Of a stretch of DNA of 28,576 bases, positions 20,868 to 28,576 are shown in pieces. Made by a program: the position numbers and the translations under genes. Within the stretch, counting starts at the first letter, position 1. Every line of letters starts with the position of its first letter. The stretch is from Pigoraptor vietnamica. Taxonomy: Eukaryota; Opisthokonta; Filasterea. A model generated the notes under the pieces. The model ran no database searches and was not told the DNA's origin. It was given only the letters and a program-made list of their open reading frames with translations. The stretch lies in the NCBI GenBank assembly GCA_943704525.1, contig CALSCQ010001679.1:1-28576 (forward strand). The letters are read 5' to 3'.

Positions 20868-23800
20868 ATGCCGCACCCGCAGCGACCGAGCAGCGCCGGT
20901 GTGCGGCTCACTCCTCTCCGGCGCGTGTCCGCCGTGCACGAGGTGCGCGACGATGCCGCCGAGCGCGTGCTTGCAAACGCACACGCGCAAAGCCGCGAAG
21001 CCACCGAGCGCCTTGTGCGACTTGCGAGGGCGCGTAGGGAGCACGTGGCTGAAAGAGGGAGGGCGCGCGCACTTCCTGCGGAGCACGACGCTCTGGACAG
21101 AGAAACTTACCGATGTGCCGTGAGAGACGCGCTCGCATCGCTCTTGGGCGAAATCTCGCTGTGGGTGCAATCCAGAACTGCGCCGACCCGCGAGGACGGG
21201 GTGTTGGCGTGGCTGGTGCGCCTTCCCGCTGCAGTTCGCGACAACACGGCATGCGCACACTCGTTTTCGCTCGAAGACGCCGACGTCGTGTGGCTGTTGC
21301 GAAAGGCGGCGGCGACCCTGTCCGTGCTGCTGGCCGACGAGGACGCACAGCGCGCGCATGCTGTGCGCTGTGGCGTGCACGCGGAGGAGGAGGGAGGGTA
21401 CCTCGAGCGCGTCGGTTGCCTGCGGTCTAGCCGCGCGCCCCCCGCATGTAGCGACTGGCTCGGCGCGTTTCTCGTCGCGCGCGTTTTGCCGGCAGACGTG
21501 GCAGACTCGCTGCTTGCGCTGTTCACTTACACGGCCAACTGTCGCTCGCGTGCAAGTGTGGACGGGTGGGAGCTGAGCGAGGACGACGAGTGGACGGACC
21601 TTCCGCCGCCGCGTGCCCCTGCCGTGCACGGGCCGAACGCATCCCCGTGGGCCGTCATGAATTGGACGCTGCGAACGGCGCACGACCCCGCCCAGCAGGA
21701 GACCGTATGCGCGGCGGCCGCCGAGTCCGCGCGCGTGTTCACAGTGCTGCGGGATTGGCTGGATGCGGCGCTGTGGGTGCTCCCGAAAGAGCGCGACGTC
21801 GTGTTTCGCGGCGTCGACGTGCCTGGGCTCTCGTACCGTTACGCCCTCGGGTATCCCGTCGTGTTTCCGCCTTTCACGTCGACGTCGACGCAAGGGGAGG
21901 AGGCACGCGAGTTTGCACGACAAGACGGGACGTTCTTTGTCATTCGGTCGCACTCTGCGGCGCGGATCGATTTTGTGTCGTTTGTGCCGTCGCAGGCGGA
22001 GAAGCTGCTGCCCTCGTTCTCGTGCTTTTCCGTGCTGCAGAAGGCGTCCAACACGGTACTGCGGATGCTCGAGTGCCCCTACGACATTGTGTCACTTGCC
22101 GAGGACGGCGACGACGCGTGTACCGATGAGGAGGCCGTGGAAGCATACGCACGATCTGTGCGGCAGACGCGCTTCATTTACGCGCGATACCTGCGGGACG
22201 CGTACGTCGAGGGCCGCGTTGCGCCGCTGCCTCCACCTTGCGATGCGACGACGCCCCTCTTCACGTGTCTGGACGGCTGGCTGGCTGGCGGCGGCCACTT
22301 GCTGCTGCTGGGCACGGGCGGGTCCGGAAAGACGAGTGCCACGCTCGCGGCACACTGCGCGCTGGCAGCGGACGACGCAGCGGCGCCCGTGTTCGTGCCA
22401 CTCCCGACCGTATCGGGACTGTTTGAGGACGGTGCGCTGGACAGGCACCTGGGAAGCCTTCTCTGCCTCACGCCCGCGCAAATGACCGAGCTCGGGCGCA
22501 CTCGGACGCTCGTGTTGCTTCTCGAGTCGCTGGACGAGGTGCCCATTCCGCCGGGTGCGGACGTGCGCAACGGCATACTGGGCCTGTTGGAGCGCAACCC
22601 GTTTGCTGCTTCCGCCCGCGTGCTCATCTCTTGTCGAGACGAGTTTCTTATCGCACACGACACCCAGCCGTTCGAAGTTTTTGGGTGGGCGGGGCAGTAC
22701 GTATACGTGCAACCGTTCTCCGCAGACGATGTCGCCGCCTTCGTCGAGAAGCAATGCGCCCGGCTGCGCTTCTCCCCACGGGCAACAGAACAAAAGCAGG
22801 CCGCGATTCGGCGCCTGGGGCTCAGCATGCGGGAGTCCATCTGCAACCCCTGCGTTCTGCACATGGCGTGTCGCGTGGATGATGCTGCGCTCGCGGGCGT
22901 ACTGGAAGATGCCGGTGGGCGCGTAGCTGCCGCTCGCGTGTACGAGCTGTACGTGCGCCAGGCGATGGGCGGCAGTGACGTTGGTCTCCGCGGCATGGAG
23001 AGCGTTGCGCTGGCCATGCTCTCACGGAACACGTGGCACTTCACCGTGGGCGATGTCGCGCGCGCGTTTGCGGCGGTGGGCGTGTCCGGCGATGCCTTTC
23101 GGCGCGAGTACCTTCCCCGCATTCCGCGCCGCGTTGAGAGCGACGCCGACGACGAGGGGGTCTTCGCGTGGTGGCACAAGAGCATCGGTGAGTACCTGGC
23201 GGCGCGCGCCTTCTGGGCGTCTCCGTCGACGGCGCTCGCGGCAGTGTCCCGGCCGTTCTCACTCGACGCCCCCGCCGTGCTTGCGTTCTTTGCTTCCATG
23301 GCAACGGAGAGCCCGCGCGCGCGCGACGCGGCCTGTGGGGGCGCCCTCGTGCCCGCCGTGCTCAGGTCACGTGATTCCGCAGAAGAGCGTGTGCTCGCCG
23401 CTGCTTCCAATGCACAGGCGCTGGTGTGCGCGAGCGGGCACCTGTTGCACACCTACGACCTGTCGTCCATTCGCATCGAGGCGGCTAATCTCGTGGGCGC
23501 ACGCTTCTCGCACACGAGCCTTCGCGGCGCGGTATTTTCCGGCTGTTTGTTGCACCGCGCCAACTTTGATTACGCGGACGTGCGAGGTGCGTCCTTCCCG
23601 AAGTCGTGGTGCGAGCACGCGCTGCCGCCGTTCATTGGCCACACGGAGAGCGTTTCCTCGGTCGCATACTCTCCTAACGGAATGCTCGTCGCGAGTGCAT
23701 CGGACGATCGAACGGTGCGCGTGTGGGACGCGGCGAGGGGCACACAGGTGCTGCAGCTGGCGGGGCACACTGACCAGGTGCTCGGCGTCGCGTTTTCGCC

Positions 23801-25562
23801 CGACGGCCGCGTCCTCGCCAGCGGCTCCACGGATCGCACGGTGCGCCTGTGGCACCTGCCCACCAACCGACAGGTCGCCGTCCTTGAGGGCCACTTCAAC
23901 GGCGTACAGGGCGTTGCGTTTTCGCCCGACGGTGCGCTTGTCGCCAGCGGATCCTACGACCGCTCCGCTGTTCTATGGGACGTTGCCAGCGGACGCGCCG
24001 TTCGCACGCTCTCGGGGCACACGGACGGTGTTCTTGGCGTCTGCTTCTCGCCAGACGGAAGGTACGTGGCGAGTGCCTCGACGGATAAGACCGCGCGGTT
24101 GTGGGGTGTGGCCGACGTGGAGGATGTTCGCGTGCTCGCCGGCCACTCGCGGTGGGTGCGATGCGCGGCATTCTCGCCAGACGGTGCACTCGTTGCCACG
24201 GGGTCTGCTGACGAGAGCGTGCGGCTGTGGAATGTTGCAGCTGCCGTCGCCGTCCGCGTGCTCGAGGGACACTTTGGGAGCGTGCTGTGCGTGTGTTTCT
24301 CGCCCGACGGGAAGCTGCTTGCAAGCGGCTCCTTTGACCGGACACTGCGGCTGTGGGACGCATCCACGGGGCGGGAGGTGCGTGCGCTCGATGCCCCGGA
24401 TGCCGTGCGCGGCGTTTCGTTCGCACCGGACGGCAAGTGCCTCGCCGGCGCCGTGGAAGACGCGACTGTCCGCGTGTGGGACGTGGTGTCTGGACGTGAC
24501 GTGCGGCCACAGGAGGGCCACGGGGACTGCGTCAACACGATCGGCTTCTCGACCGACGGCGCGCTGGTCGTCACGTCGTCGAACGACAAAACGGCGCGGC
24601 TGTGGGACGCGGCGAAGGGAGTCGAGCTGAGGGCGTTCAGGGGACACACTTTCAGCGTGCTCGCCGCGGCCATGTCAGGCGACGGCACGCGGCTGGCGAC
24701 CGGGTCATTCGACAAGACCGTGCGTTTGTGGGATGCGCACGCTGGAAACGCGCTGCACAGGCTGGAGGGCCATTCGCTCCACGTCACGTGCGTGTGCTTT
24801 TCCTCCGATGGCGCGCTGCTCGCGAGTGCATCAGTGGACAAGACAGTGCGTCTGTGGGAGGTGTCGTCGGGCGCAGCGGTGCGTACGCTGGAGGGCCATG
24901 AGAGGGCGGTGACGGCGCTCCAGTTCCTGCGCAGCGGAGCACTCGTGAGCGGCGGCGAGGACAGTGCGGTGCGCGTGTGGAATGTGGCCACGGGGGAGGC
25001 GTCGAGGATAATTGAACAGCCGCACGCTGTGCTTGGGCTCTCTGTGTCTGCCTCGGAGGGCCTGTTGGCGTGCGGAGTCGCCAACTCTGTTGCGTCTGTG
25101 TGGGATTTCGCGTCGGGCAAGTTGAGGCTATCGCTGGAAGGCCACAAGGGCCGCGTCACGTGCGTTGCGTTTTCGGCGGACGAGCGGCTGCTGGCCACGG
25201 GCTCTGCGGATGCAACCGTGCGTGTGTGGCTGCTGTCGACGGGCGCAACCGCGGTGGTTGTTGGTGGGCATGTCGCGTGGGTAACGGGCGTCTGCTTCTC
25301 GCCGACGGACGCTTCGGTGCTGGCCAGCTGCTCCCTCGACAAGAGCGTGCACGTGTACGACATTGGGGACGTCACAGAGAGTGCTTCTGATGCGTCCATG
25401 GCCGTCGCAACGAGCGCAGTGCTGGGCTGTCGGCTTGCCCGGATGGTGATTGGACGCACGCTCAAGATTAGCGCGATCGAGTGCGTTGGCCCGCCGTCGC
25501 AGGCGGAAGGGACGTCGGCAGCGCTGTACGCTTCCTTGTGCACGCAACAAGAAACGAACTAA
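20868..25562 (+). CDS. ADP-ribosyltransferase - NACHT - pentapeptide - WD40 STAND protein
   Basis: An intact ORF encodes 1564 residues from ATG 20868. Residues 1-255 are helical and unassigned. About 258-400 match the R-S-E ADP-ribosyltransferase fold: Arg314 in VFRGV, the STS motif at 338-340 in FTSTST, then Gln376-Ala-Glu378 before KLLPS, so the Q-x-E variant rather than E-x-E. About 465-850 are a NACHT NTPase: Walker A GTGGSGKT at 482-489, Walker B LVLLLESLDE at 548-557, SCRDEF sensor, then a helical/winged region ending 'WWHKSIGEYLAARAF'. About 866-910 are pentapeptide repeats. About 918-1502 are 14 WD40 repeats, enough for two seven-blade propellers. By analogy with STAND proteins, the WD40 part should sense a ligand, NACHT should oligomerise with nucleotide, and the ART should modify a target with NAD+ as donor. 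This arrangement suggests an innate-immune or cell-death receptor; target and trigger are unknown. Confidence 0.9.
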   Translation: MPHPQRPSSAGVRLTPLRRVSAVHEVRDDAAERVLANAHAQSREATERLVRLARARREHVAERGRARALPAEHDALDRETYRCAVRDALASLLGEISLWVQSRTAPTREDGVLAWLVRLPAAVRDNTACAHSFSLEDADVVWLLRKAAATLSVLLADEDAQRAHAVRCGVHAEEEGGYLERVGCLRSSRAPPACSDWLGAFLVARVLPADVADSLLALFTYTANCRSRASVDGWELSEDDEWTDLPPPRAPAVHGPNASPWAVMNWTLRTAHDPAQQETVCAAAAESARVFTVLRDWLDAALWVLPKERDVVFRGVDVPGLSYRYALGYPVVFPPFTSTSTQGEEAREFARQDGTFFVIRSHSAARIDFVSFVPSQAEKLLPSFSCFSVLQKASNTVLRMLECPYDIVSLAEDGDDACTDEEAVEAYARSVRQTRFIYARYLRDAYVEGRVAPLPPPCDATTPLFTCLDGWLAGGGHLLLLGTGGSGKTSATLAAHCALAADDAAAPVFVPLPTVSGLFEDGALDRHLGSLLCLTPAQMTELGRTRTLVLLLESLDEVPIPPGADVRNGILGLLERNPFAASARVLISCRDEFLIAHDTQPFEVFGWAGQYVYVQPFSADDVAAFVEKQCARLRFSPRATEQKQAAIRRLGLSMRESICNPCVLHMACRVDDAALAGVLEDAGGRVAAARVYELYVRQAMGGSDVGLRGMESVALAMLSRNTWHFTVGDVARAFAAVGVSGDAFRREYLPRIPRRVESDADDEGVFAWWHKSIGEYLAARAFWASPSTALAAVSRPFSLDAPAVLAFFASMATESPRARDAACGGALVPAVLRSRDSAEERVLAAASNAQALVCASGHLLHTYDLSSIRIEAANLVGARFSHTSLRGAVFSGCLLHRANFDYADVRGASFPKSWCEHALPPFIGHTESVSSVAYSPNGMLVASASDDRTVRVWDAARGTQVLQLAGHTDQVLGVAFSPDGRVLASGSTDRTVRLWHLPTNRQVAVLEGHFNGVQGVAFSPDGALVASGSYDRSAVLWDVASGRAVRTLSGHTDGVLGVCFSPDGRYVASASTDKTARLWGVADVEDVRVLAGHSRWVRCAAFSPDGALVATGSADESVRLWNVAAAVAVRVLEGHFGSVLCVCFSPDGKLLASGSFDRTLRLWDASTGREVRALDAPDAVRGVSFAPDGKCLAGAVEDATVRVWDVVSGRDVRPQEGHGDCVNTIGFSTDGALVVTSSNDKTARLWDAAKGVELRAFRGHTFSVLAAAMSGDGTRLATGSFDKTVRLWDAHAGNALHRLEGHSLHVTCVCFSSDGALLASASVDKTVRLWEVSSGAAVRTLEGHERAVTALQFLRSGALVSGGEDSAVRVWNVATGEASRIIEQPHAVLGLSVSASEGLLACGVANSVASVWDFASGKLRLSLEGHKGRVTCVAFSADERLLATGSADATVRVWLLSTGATAVVVGGHVAWVTGVCFSPTDASVLASCSLDKSVHVYDIGDVTESASDASMAVATSAVLGCRLARMVIGRTLKISAIECVGPPSQAEGTSAALYASLCTQQETN
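23637..25373 (+). repeat. Fourteen tandem WD40 repeats within the STAND gene
   Basis: Units of about 42 residues (about 126 bases) begin with GH...V and end with (V/A)(R/V)(L/V)W. Most keep the 'FSPDG..(L/V)AS(G/A)S.D(K/R)T' core. Units 2-6, 8-10 and 13 are near-consensus; 7, 11, 12 and 14 are diverged (APDAV, QFLRSG, QPHAV and VYDIG variants). High identity between units suggests recent internal duplication or gene conversion, as in fast-evolving NACHT-WD40 recognition genes of fungi. Confidence 0.9.
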
Positions 25563-25968
25563 ATTGCGCGCGCCTCATTCACTTCGACTGATATAGGGCC
25601 GCACGGTCACACACGCGCGCGCGCGGGCGAAGGGCCACCGACTTCTTGTTTAGGCTGTCACGATGTTGCTTGCTCTCGAGCACTTCGAACCAAAAACGCA
25701 ACGGCTGCACTGCAACGCTTTGGGGGAAAATTGCCAACACTGTAACATGATGCCCCCACCACACAGAAGTGCGAGTGCATCAGTGCAATGGTAACAGCCG
25801 CCGGCGGATCTCGCTCACTGAGTCCGAATGCTGGCAAAGGCTGTGCTTCCTTACCTTATGGTAACTTTGACCATGACAAACTTTGATTACACCACATTGG
25901 AAGAGACATCGGGCGGGCGAGGTATTTTATTACCACTGACGCGGCCGCACGTGATGCAAATACGCGGA

Positions 25969-25984
25969 CACACACACACACACG
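25969..25984. repeat. Short (CA)n tract
   Basis: A run of about eight CA units (GGACACACACACACACACGC), followed by further CACA-rich sequence to about 26080. Confidence 0.85.
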
Positions 25985-26226
25985 CACTCACTTTCTGGCT
26001 CACACCGGCACCGGAAACACACTGCACAGACACACGCATGTCAGTATTGTACATATTATCCACACTTGTATACACACACCGCGCAAGCAACCGCCGGCAC
26101 CGGAAACGCACGCGCTCTCGCCGCGGCTTGGTGTTGTAAACGGGGCGCGGCCCGCTGGCAGCCGGGTGCGCCCTTGCAGTTCGGCGAGCGACGGGTTGCA
26201 CATCTGAACCGTTGGGATGTGCCGCC

Positions 26227-26237
26227 TTATATATATA
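26227..26237 (+). promoter_or_regulatory. TATA-like element
   Basis: TTATATATATA lies in otherwise GC-rich sequence about 400 bases before the proposed ATG (26634) of the Crinkler-kinase gene and about 75 bases before an alternative in-frame ATG at 26303. It is a plausible core promoter; transcription start data would decide. Confidence 0.35.
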
Positions 26238-26633
26238 CGCGCGCGGTGCAGTCCGCTGTGTGTGTGTAATACAGAGTGCTGCAAATTTGCCCGTTATTTT
26301 TGTATGAAAGTTGTATGGAAATGCAAATTATTTGCGCACGAATTCCATCGAAAATTTAAATTTCCATTTGAAAATTCGCACGCCAAAATTTGGGCTATCA
26401 CGGTCACGTGCAACGGTGCGCAGATTCAGCACAGTGCGGACGTTACAGAAATTGGAAAACAAAACAGGGAAAATAAAACTTTCGGTACATTTTCGATACA
26501 AATCAAAGGACGGTTGCGCAACTTTTCACAGCCGCACGCTCCGACTGACGCGGTTATGATGCGAATCTCTGAACAGCATCACGCTTTCGCTGAGTTCAGA
26601 CGCGATTCTCGTTTGAGGCTGTGCAATACCGCA

Positions 26634-28576
26634 ATGGGGGACGCTAGTGGCGACGAGAGCGCGCCGATGGACGAGAGGGTCGGCGTGGCCAGCAGTAACA
26701 GAGGGGGCGCGGGGATGAGCACGACGCGGCAGACTTCGCAAACAGGAAGGCGCCCCGAGGTGAAGGTAATTATTGTTTTGCGTTTGAGCTGTGGGTTTGT
26801 TTGTTGCGCGTTCTGCCGGTGTGTGCTCGTGAGCTACTTTGAGTGTTCTTGTGTGTGTGTGTGAATATGTGTGTGTGGGTGTTTGTTACTGACATGTGTG
26901 TCTCTCGTGCGTCCAGCTTGTTTATTGTTGAGGCTTTTGGGTGTGGTTTTCATTCTTGAGTTCACTTAATAAGTTACAGGAGAGCCAACTCTCGCGGCCG
27001 TCATGCAAGTGTTGGTTGAGGTTCGCGATCAGGGCGCGAGGCAAGGCGCTATAATAGCGAGGCAAGGCAAGGAGATAGCGAACTTGCGCTCGGAAGTGCA
27101 AGAGCTCAAGAATAGGCGCGCAGGCCAAGGCTCAGGTAAGAACAGGCTGCGGTGTGTGGACTCGTGACTGCGCGCTCAAATAGCTGTCGTGCAGGCACAA
27201 CGCCGTTGCGCTCGGAGTTTGAAACACTAGCAGCGGAATGCATCGAAACGTTATCGACAACGCCTGCCAATGCTTTCTTTGTGGGCAAGGAACAGCTGCA
27301 GGCATCGTGGGAAGCGGAGATCATTGCGCGCGTGAGCGGCACCATTCTGCGCGCTCGTGCGGCCAACCGTGCGGGCCTTGAGGCCGCGCCGTCGTGGGTC
27401 GCGGAACACGTTCAGAACGCGATGAACGGACTCCTTCCGCTTCTGCTGTCGAAGGCACAACCGCCGGCGAAGTACTCGTATAACGATTGCTCGCGCACGA
27501 TTGTCAGCGGCGAGGTGGACGGTTACGTCATGAAGCCTGATATGGTTCTGACGCCGGATGGATTGCCTGCGGCGTGGTTCAACGTCGTCAGTGTTTGCGA
27601 GCTCAAGCGAGCGTTCGACACTAGCTCGCATCTCAACGCACTCGTGCAACTCTTTGAGCGTGCCTATGCCGTCTTCTGGCATCAACCGCAGCGCACGGAT
27701 TTTATCGGCGTCAGTCCGACGGGATTACAATCGAGGCGTGGCGCTTCAAAAAGGACGGGATGAACGCGGGCGGCCCTGTCGTGTCTTGCGTCGCGCGCTC
27801 GCCGTCGATGGCCCTTTTTTCATATGCGAGCGGAGCGCTGGTGTTGGAGTCATGCTTTCGCGACATATTATGGGGTTGGGCGAGCTCTCCTCCGAGCAAC
27901 TCCGGTTTCGCGGAAGGTTCGTGCGCTCGCTTGACGAGCCGTTGTCGTTGACCAATATTCGTCCGATTACGTCGACTGGTCGCTCGATCGTGTGCTCTGC
28001 GGAATGCGCGGGGCTGCTCGTCTGCGTTAAGGCGTCGCGTGGTAACGAGTCCGCACTCGGGAGCGAGTTTGATACGTTGCATAAGCTGCGCCACGAGTGC
28101 ATTCCTGTCGCCACCTTCTTCGGAGCCTTCCCGATCGACGCGAACGGAGGGCCAGCGCGGGATTGTTTGGTGATGACTCCATTTATTGCCCGTGTGGACA
28201 TCGGTATTGACGACGTCGTTATGTCGTCGAGCGTGTTTTCGCTGCGCTCTCGGTCGCGCGCGCACTGAACATCTGTCATGGCGACGTGAAACCGGACAAT
28301 GTTGTTGTCGGTGCGAATCGAAGAGTGCTACTCGTTGACTGGGACGCGTCGTTCCAGCCCGGCATGCCGATGGCTCCCGTCGGGACTGGCAAGTTCATGT
28401 CGCGGCGCGCGATGATTGCACTGCAAAATAACGCGCGTATCGTGCAGTCCTTTGAGGACGACCTCGAGTCTCTGTTTTTCACGGCCTTGTTTCTTGCACG
28501 GTGCTCCCGAATTGAGGTGGGCATGGGCAATAGGCCCGATCAGCCAAACCTGCCCACGTGCCCACGCCCCCCCCCC
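26634..28576 (+). pseudogene. Crinkler-type PD-(D/E)XK nuclease + protein kinase, frameshifted, 3' end outside window
   Basis: Exon 1 probably starts at ATG 26634 and ends at donor GTAATT (26766). Exon 2 carries a coiled-coil-like stretch (about 27003-27135). A 59-base intron, 27136-27194 (GTAAGA...GCAG), keeps phase. Exon 3 encodes a restriction-endonuclease fold: Asp in KPDMVL (27539-27541) and E-L-K with Glu 27599 and Lys 27605. The frame then breaks near 27723 (frame 2 to 1), 27855-27870 (1 to 3) and 28205-28230 (3 to 2). Across the pieces a kinase domain is readable: VCVK lysine near 28030, acidic alphaC residue in EFDTL, HGDVKPDN catalytic loop at about 28277-28300, a DWD in place of DFG near 28337, and DDLES near 28460. 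Nuclease-plus-kinase proteins are a known Crinkler class. The 3' end lies beyond the window. Three shifts indicate a pseudogene or, near a contig end, poor sequence. The acceptor between exons 1 and 2 (near 26980) is unresolved. Confidence 0.7.
26845..26890 (+). repeat. TG-rich low-complexity tract in the first intron of the Crinkler-kinase gene
   Basis: Two TGTGTGTG blocks separated by AATA, followed by GGGTGTTTG, lie within the putative first intron (26766 to about 26980). They appear to be simple-sequence DNA with no coding meaning. Confidence 0.75.

Larger units (their letters stand above)
25563..26633. other. Intergenic region with CA microsatellite, TATA-like site and AT-rich leader
   Basis: No clear gene lies in this stretch of about 1070 bases. 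It holds a (CA)n run at 25969-25984 and scattered CACACA blocks up to 26080. A TATATATATA run follows at 26228-26237, then a markedly AT-rich segment at about 26280-26500 containing the perfect palindrome AAATTTAAATTT (26352-26363). An open frame from an ATG at 26217 or 26303 runs in phase into the downstream Crinkler-kinase reading frame, but its residues (Lys/Phe-rich) look like translated AT-rich leader rather than a known domain. Confidence 0.5.

Noticed and set aside
22975-24630. Long alternative frames on both strands across the WD40 region (also 23954-25543 minus)
   Set aside because: They are shadows of a repeated GC-rich coding sequence; their apparent repeats mirror the WD40 units, and no independent motif is present.

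Overview
The window looks like nuclear DNA of a GC-rich unicellular eukaryote (a protist or early-diverging fungus; I cannot name the species). The reasons are one gene with eight exons joined by GT-AG introns in consistent phases, Kozak-like ATG contexts, long (CA)n tracts, and protein types typical of eukaryotic conflict and effector repertoires: Crinkler/RHS-type proteins, a NACHT-WD40 STAND protein and a 7TM protein. No rRNA, tRNA, CRISPR array or insertion sequence was recognised.

Layout. (1) 189-13034, minus strand: one uninterrupted 4281-residue ORF encoding a giant secretory-pathway protein. It has a signal peptide, a lumenal or extracellular part of about 3880 residues whose later half resembles bacterial giant RTX proteins, and a C-terminal bundle of about nine membrane spans ending in an acidic dileucine-type motif. 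(2) 13586-16010, plus: a Crinkler/RHS-type protein (P-loop ATPase plus PD-(D/E)XK nuclease) with a one-base frameshift exactly at its Walker A motif. (3) 16710-18795, plus: an eight-exon gene for a 356-residue 7TM protein; its first intron is mostly a (CA)57 microsatellite. (4) 19014-20315, plus: a 433-residue protein resembling the DXO/RAI1 RNA decapping family, but with altered catalytic motifs. (5) 20868-25562, plus: a 1564-residue ADP-ribosyltransferase - NACHT - pentapeptide - 14-blade WD40 protein, the most striking gene here. (6) 26634 to the right edge, plus: a spliced PD-(D/E)XK nuclease plus protein kinase of the Crinkler-kinase type, with three frameshifts and no 3' end in the window.

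How they may work together. Genes 2, 4, 5 and 6 all belong to families used in biological conflict or RNA/DNA surveillance (nuclease effectors, cap-quality enzymes, STAND receptors with an ART effector). They lie on the same strand over about 15 kb. That suggests an effector/immunity-rich neighbourhood, but co-function is inference: the genes are monocistronic eukaryotic units and nothing in the sequence proves a shared pathway. The two Crinkler-type genes carry frameshifts while the very long neighbouring ORFs (12.8 kb and 4.7 kb) are intact, which fits recent decay of a multicopy family better than general sequencing error.
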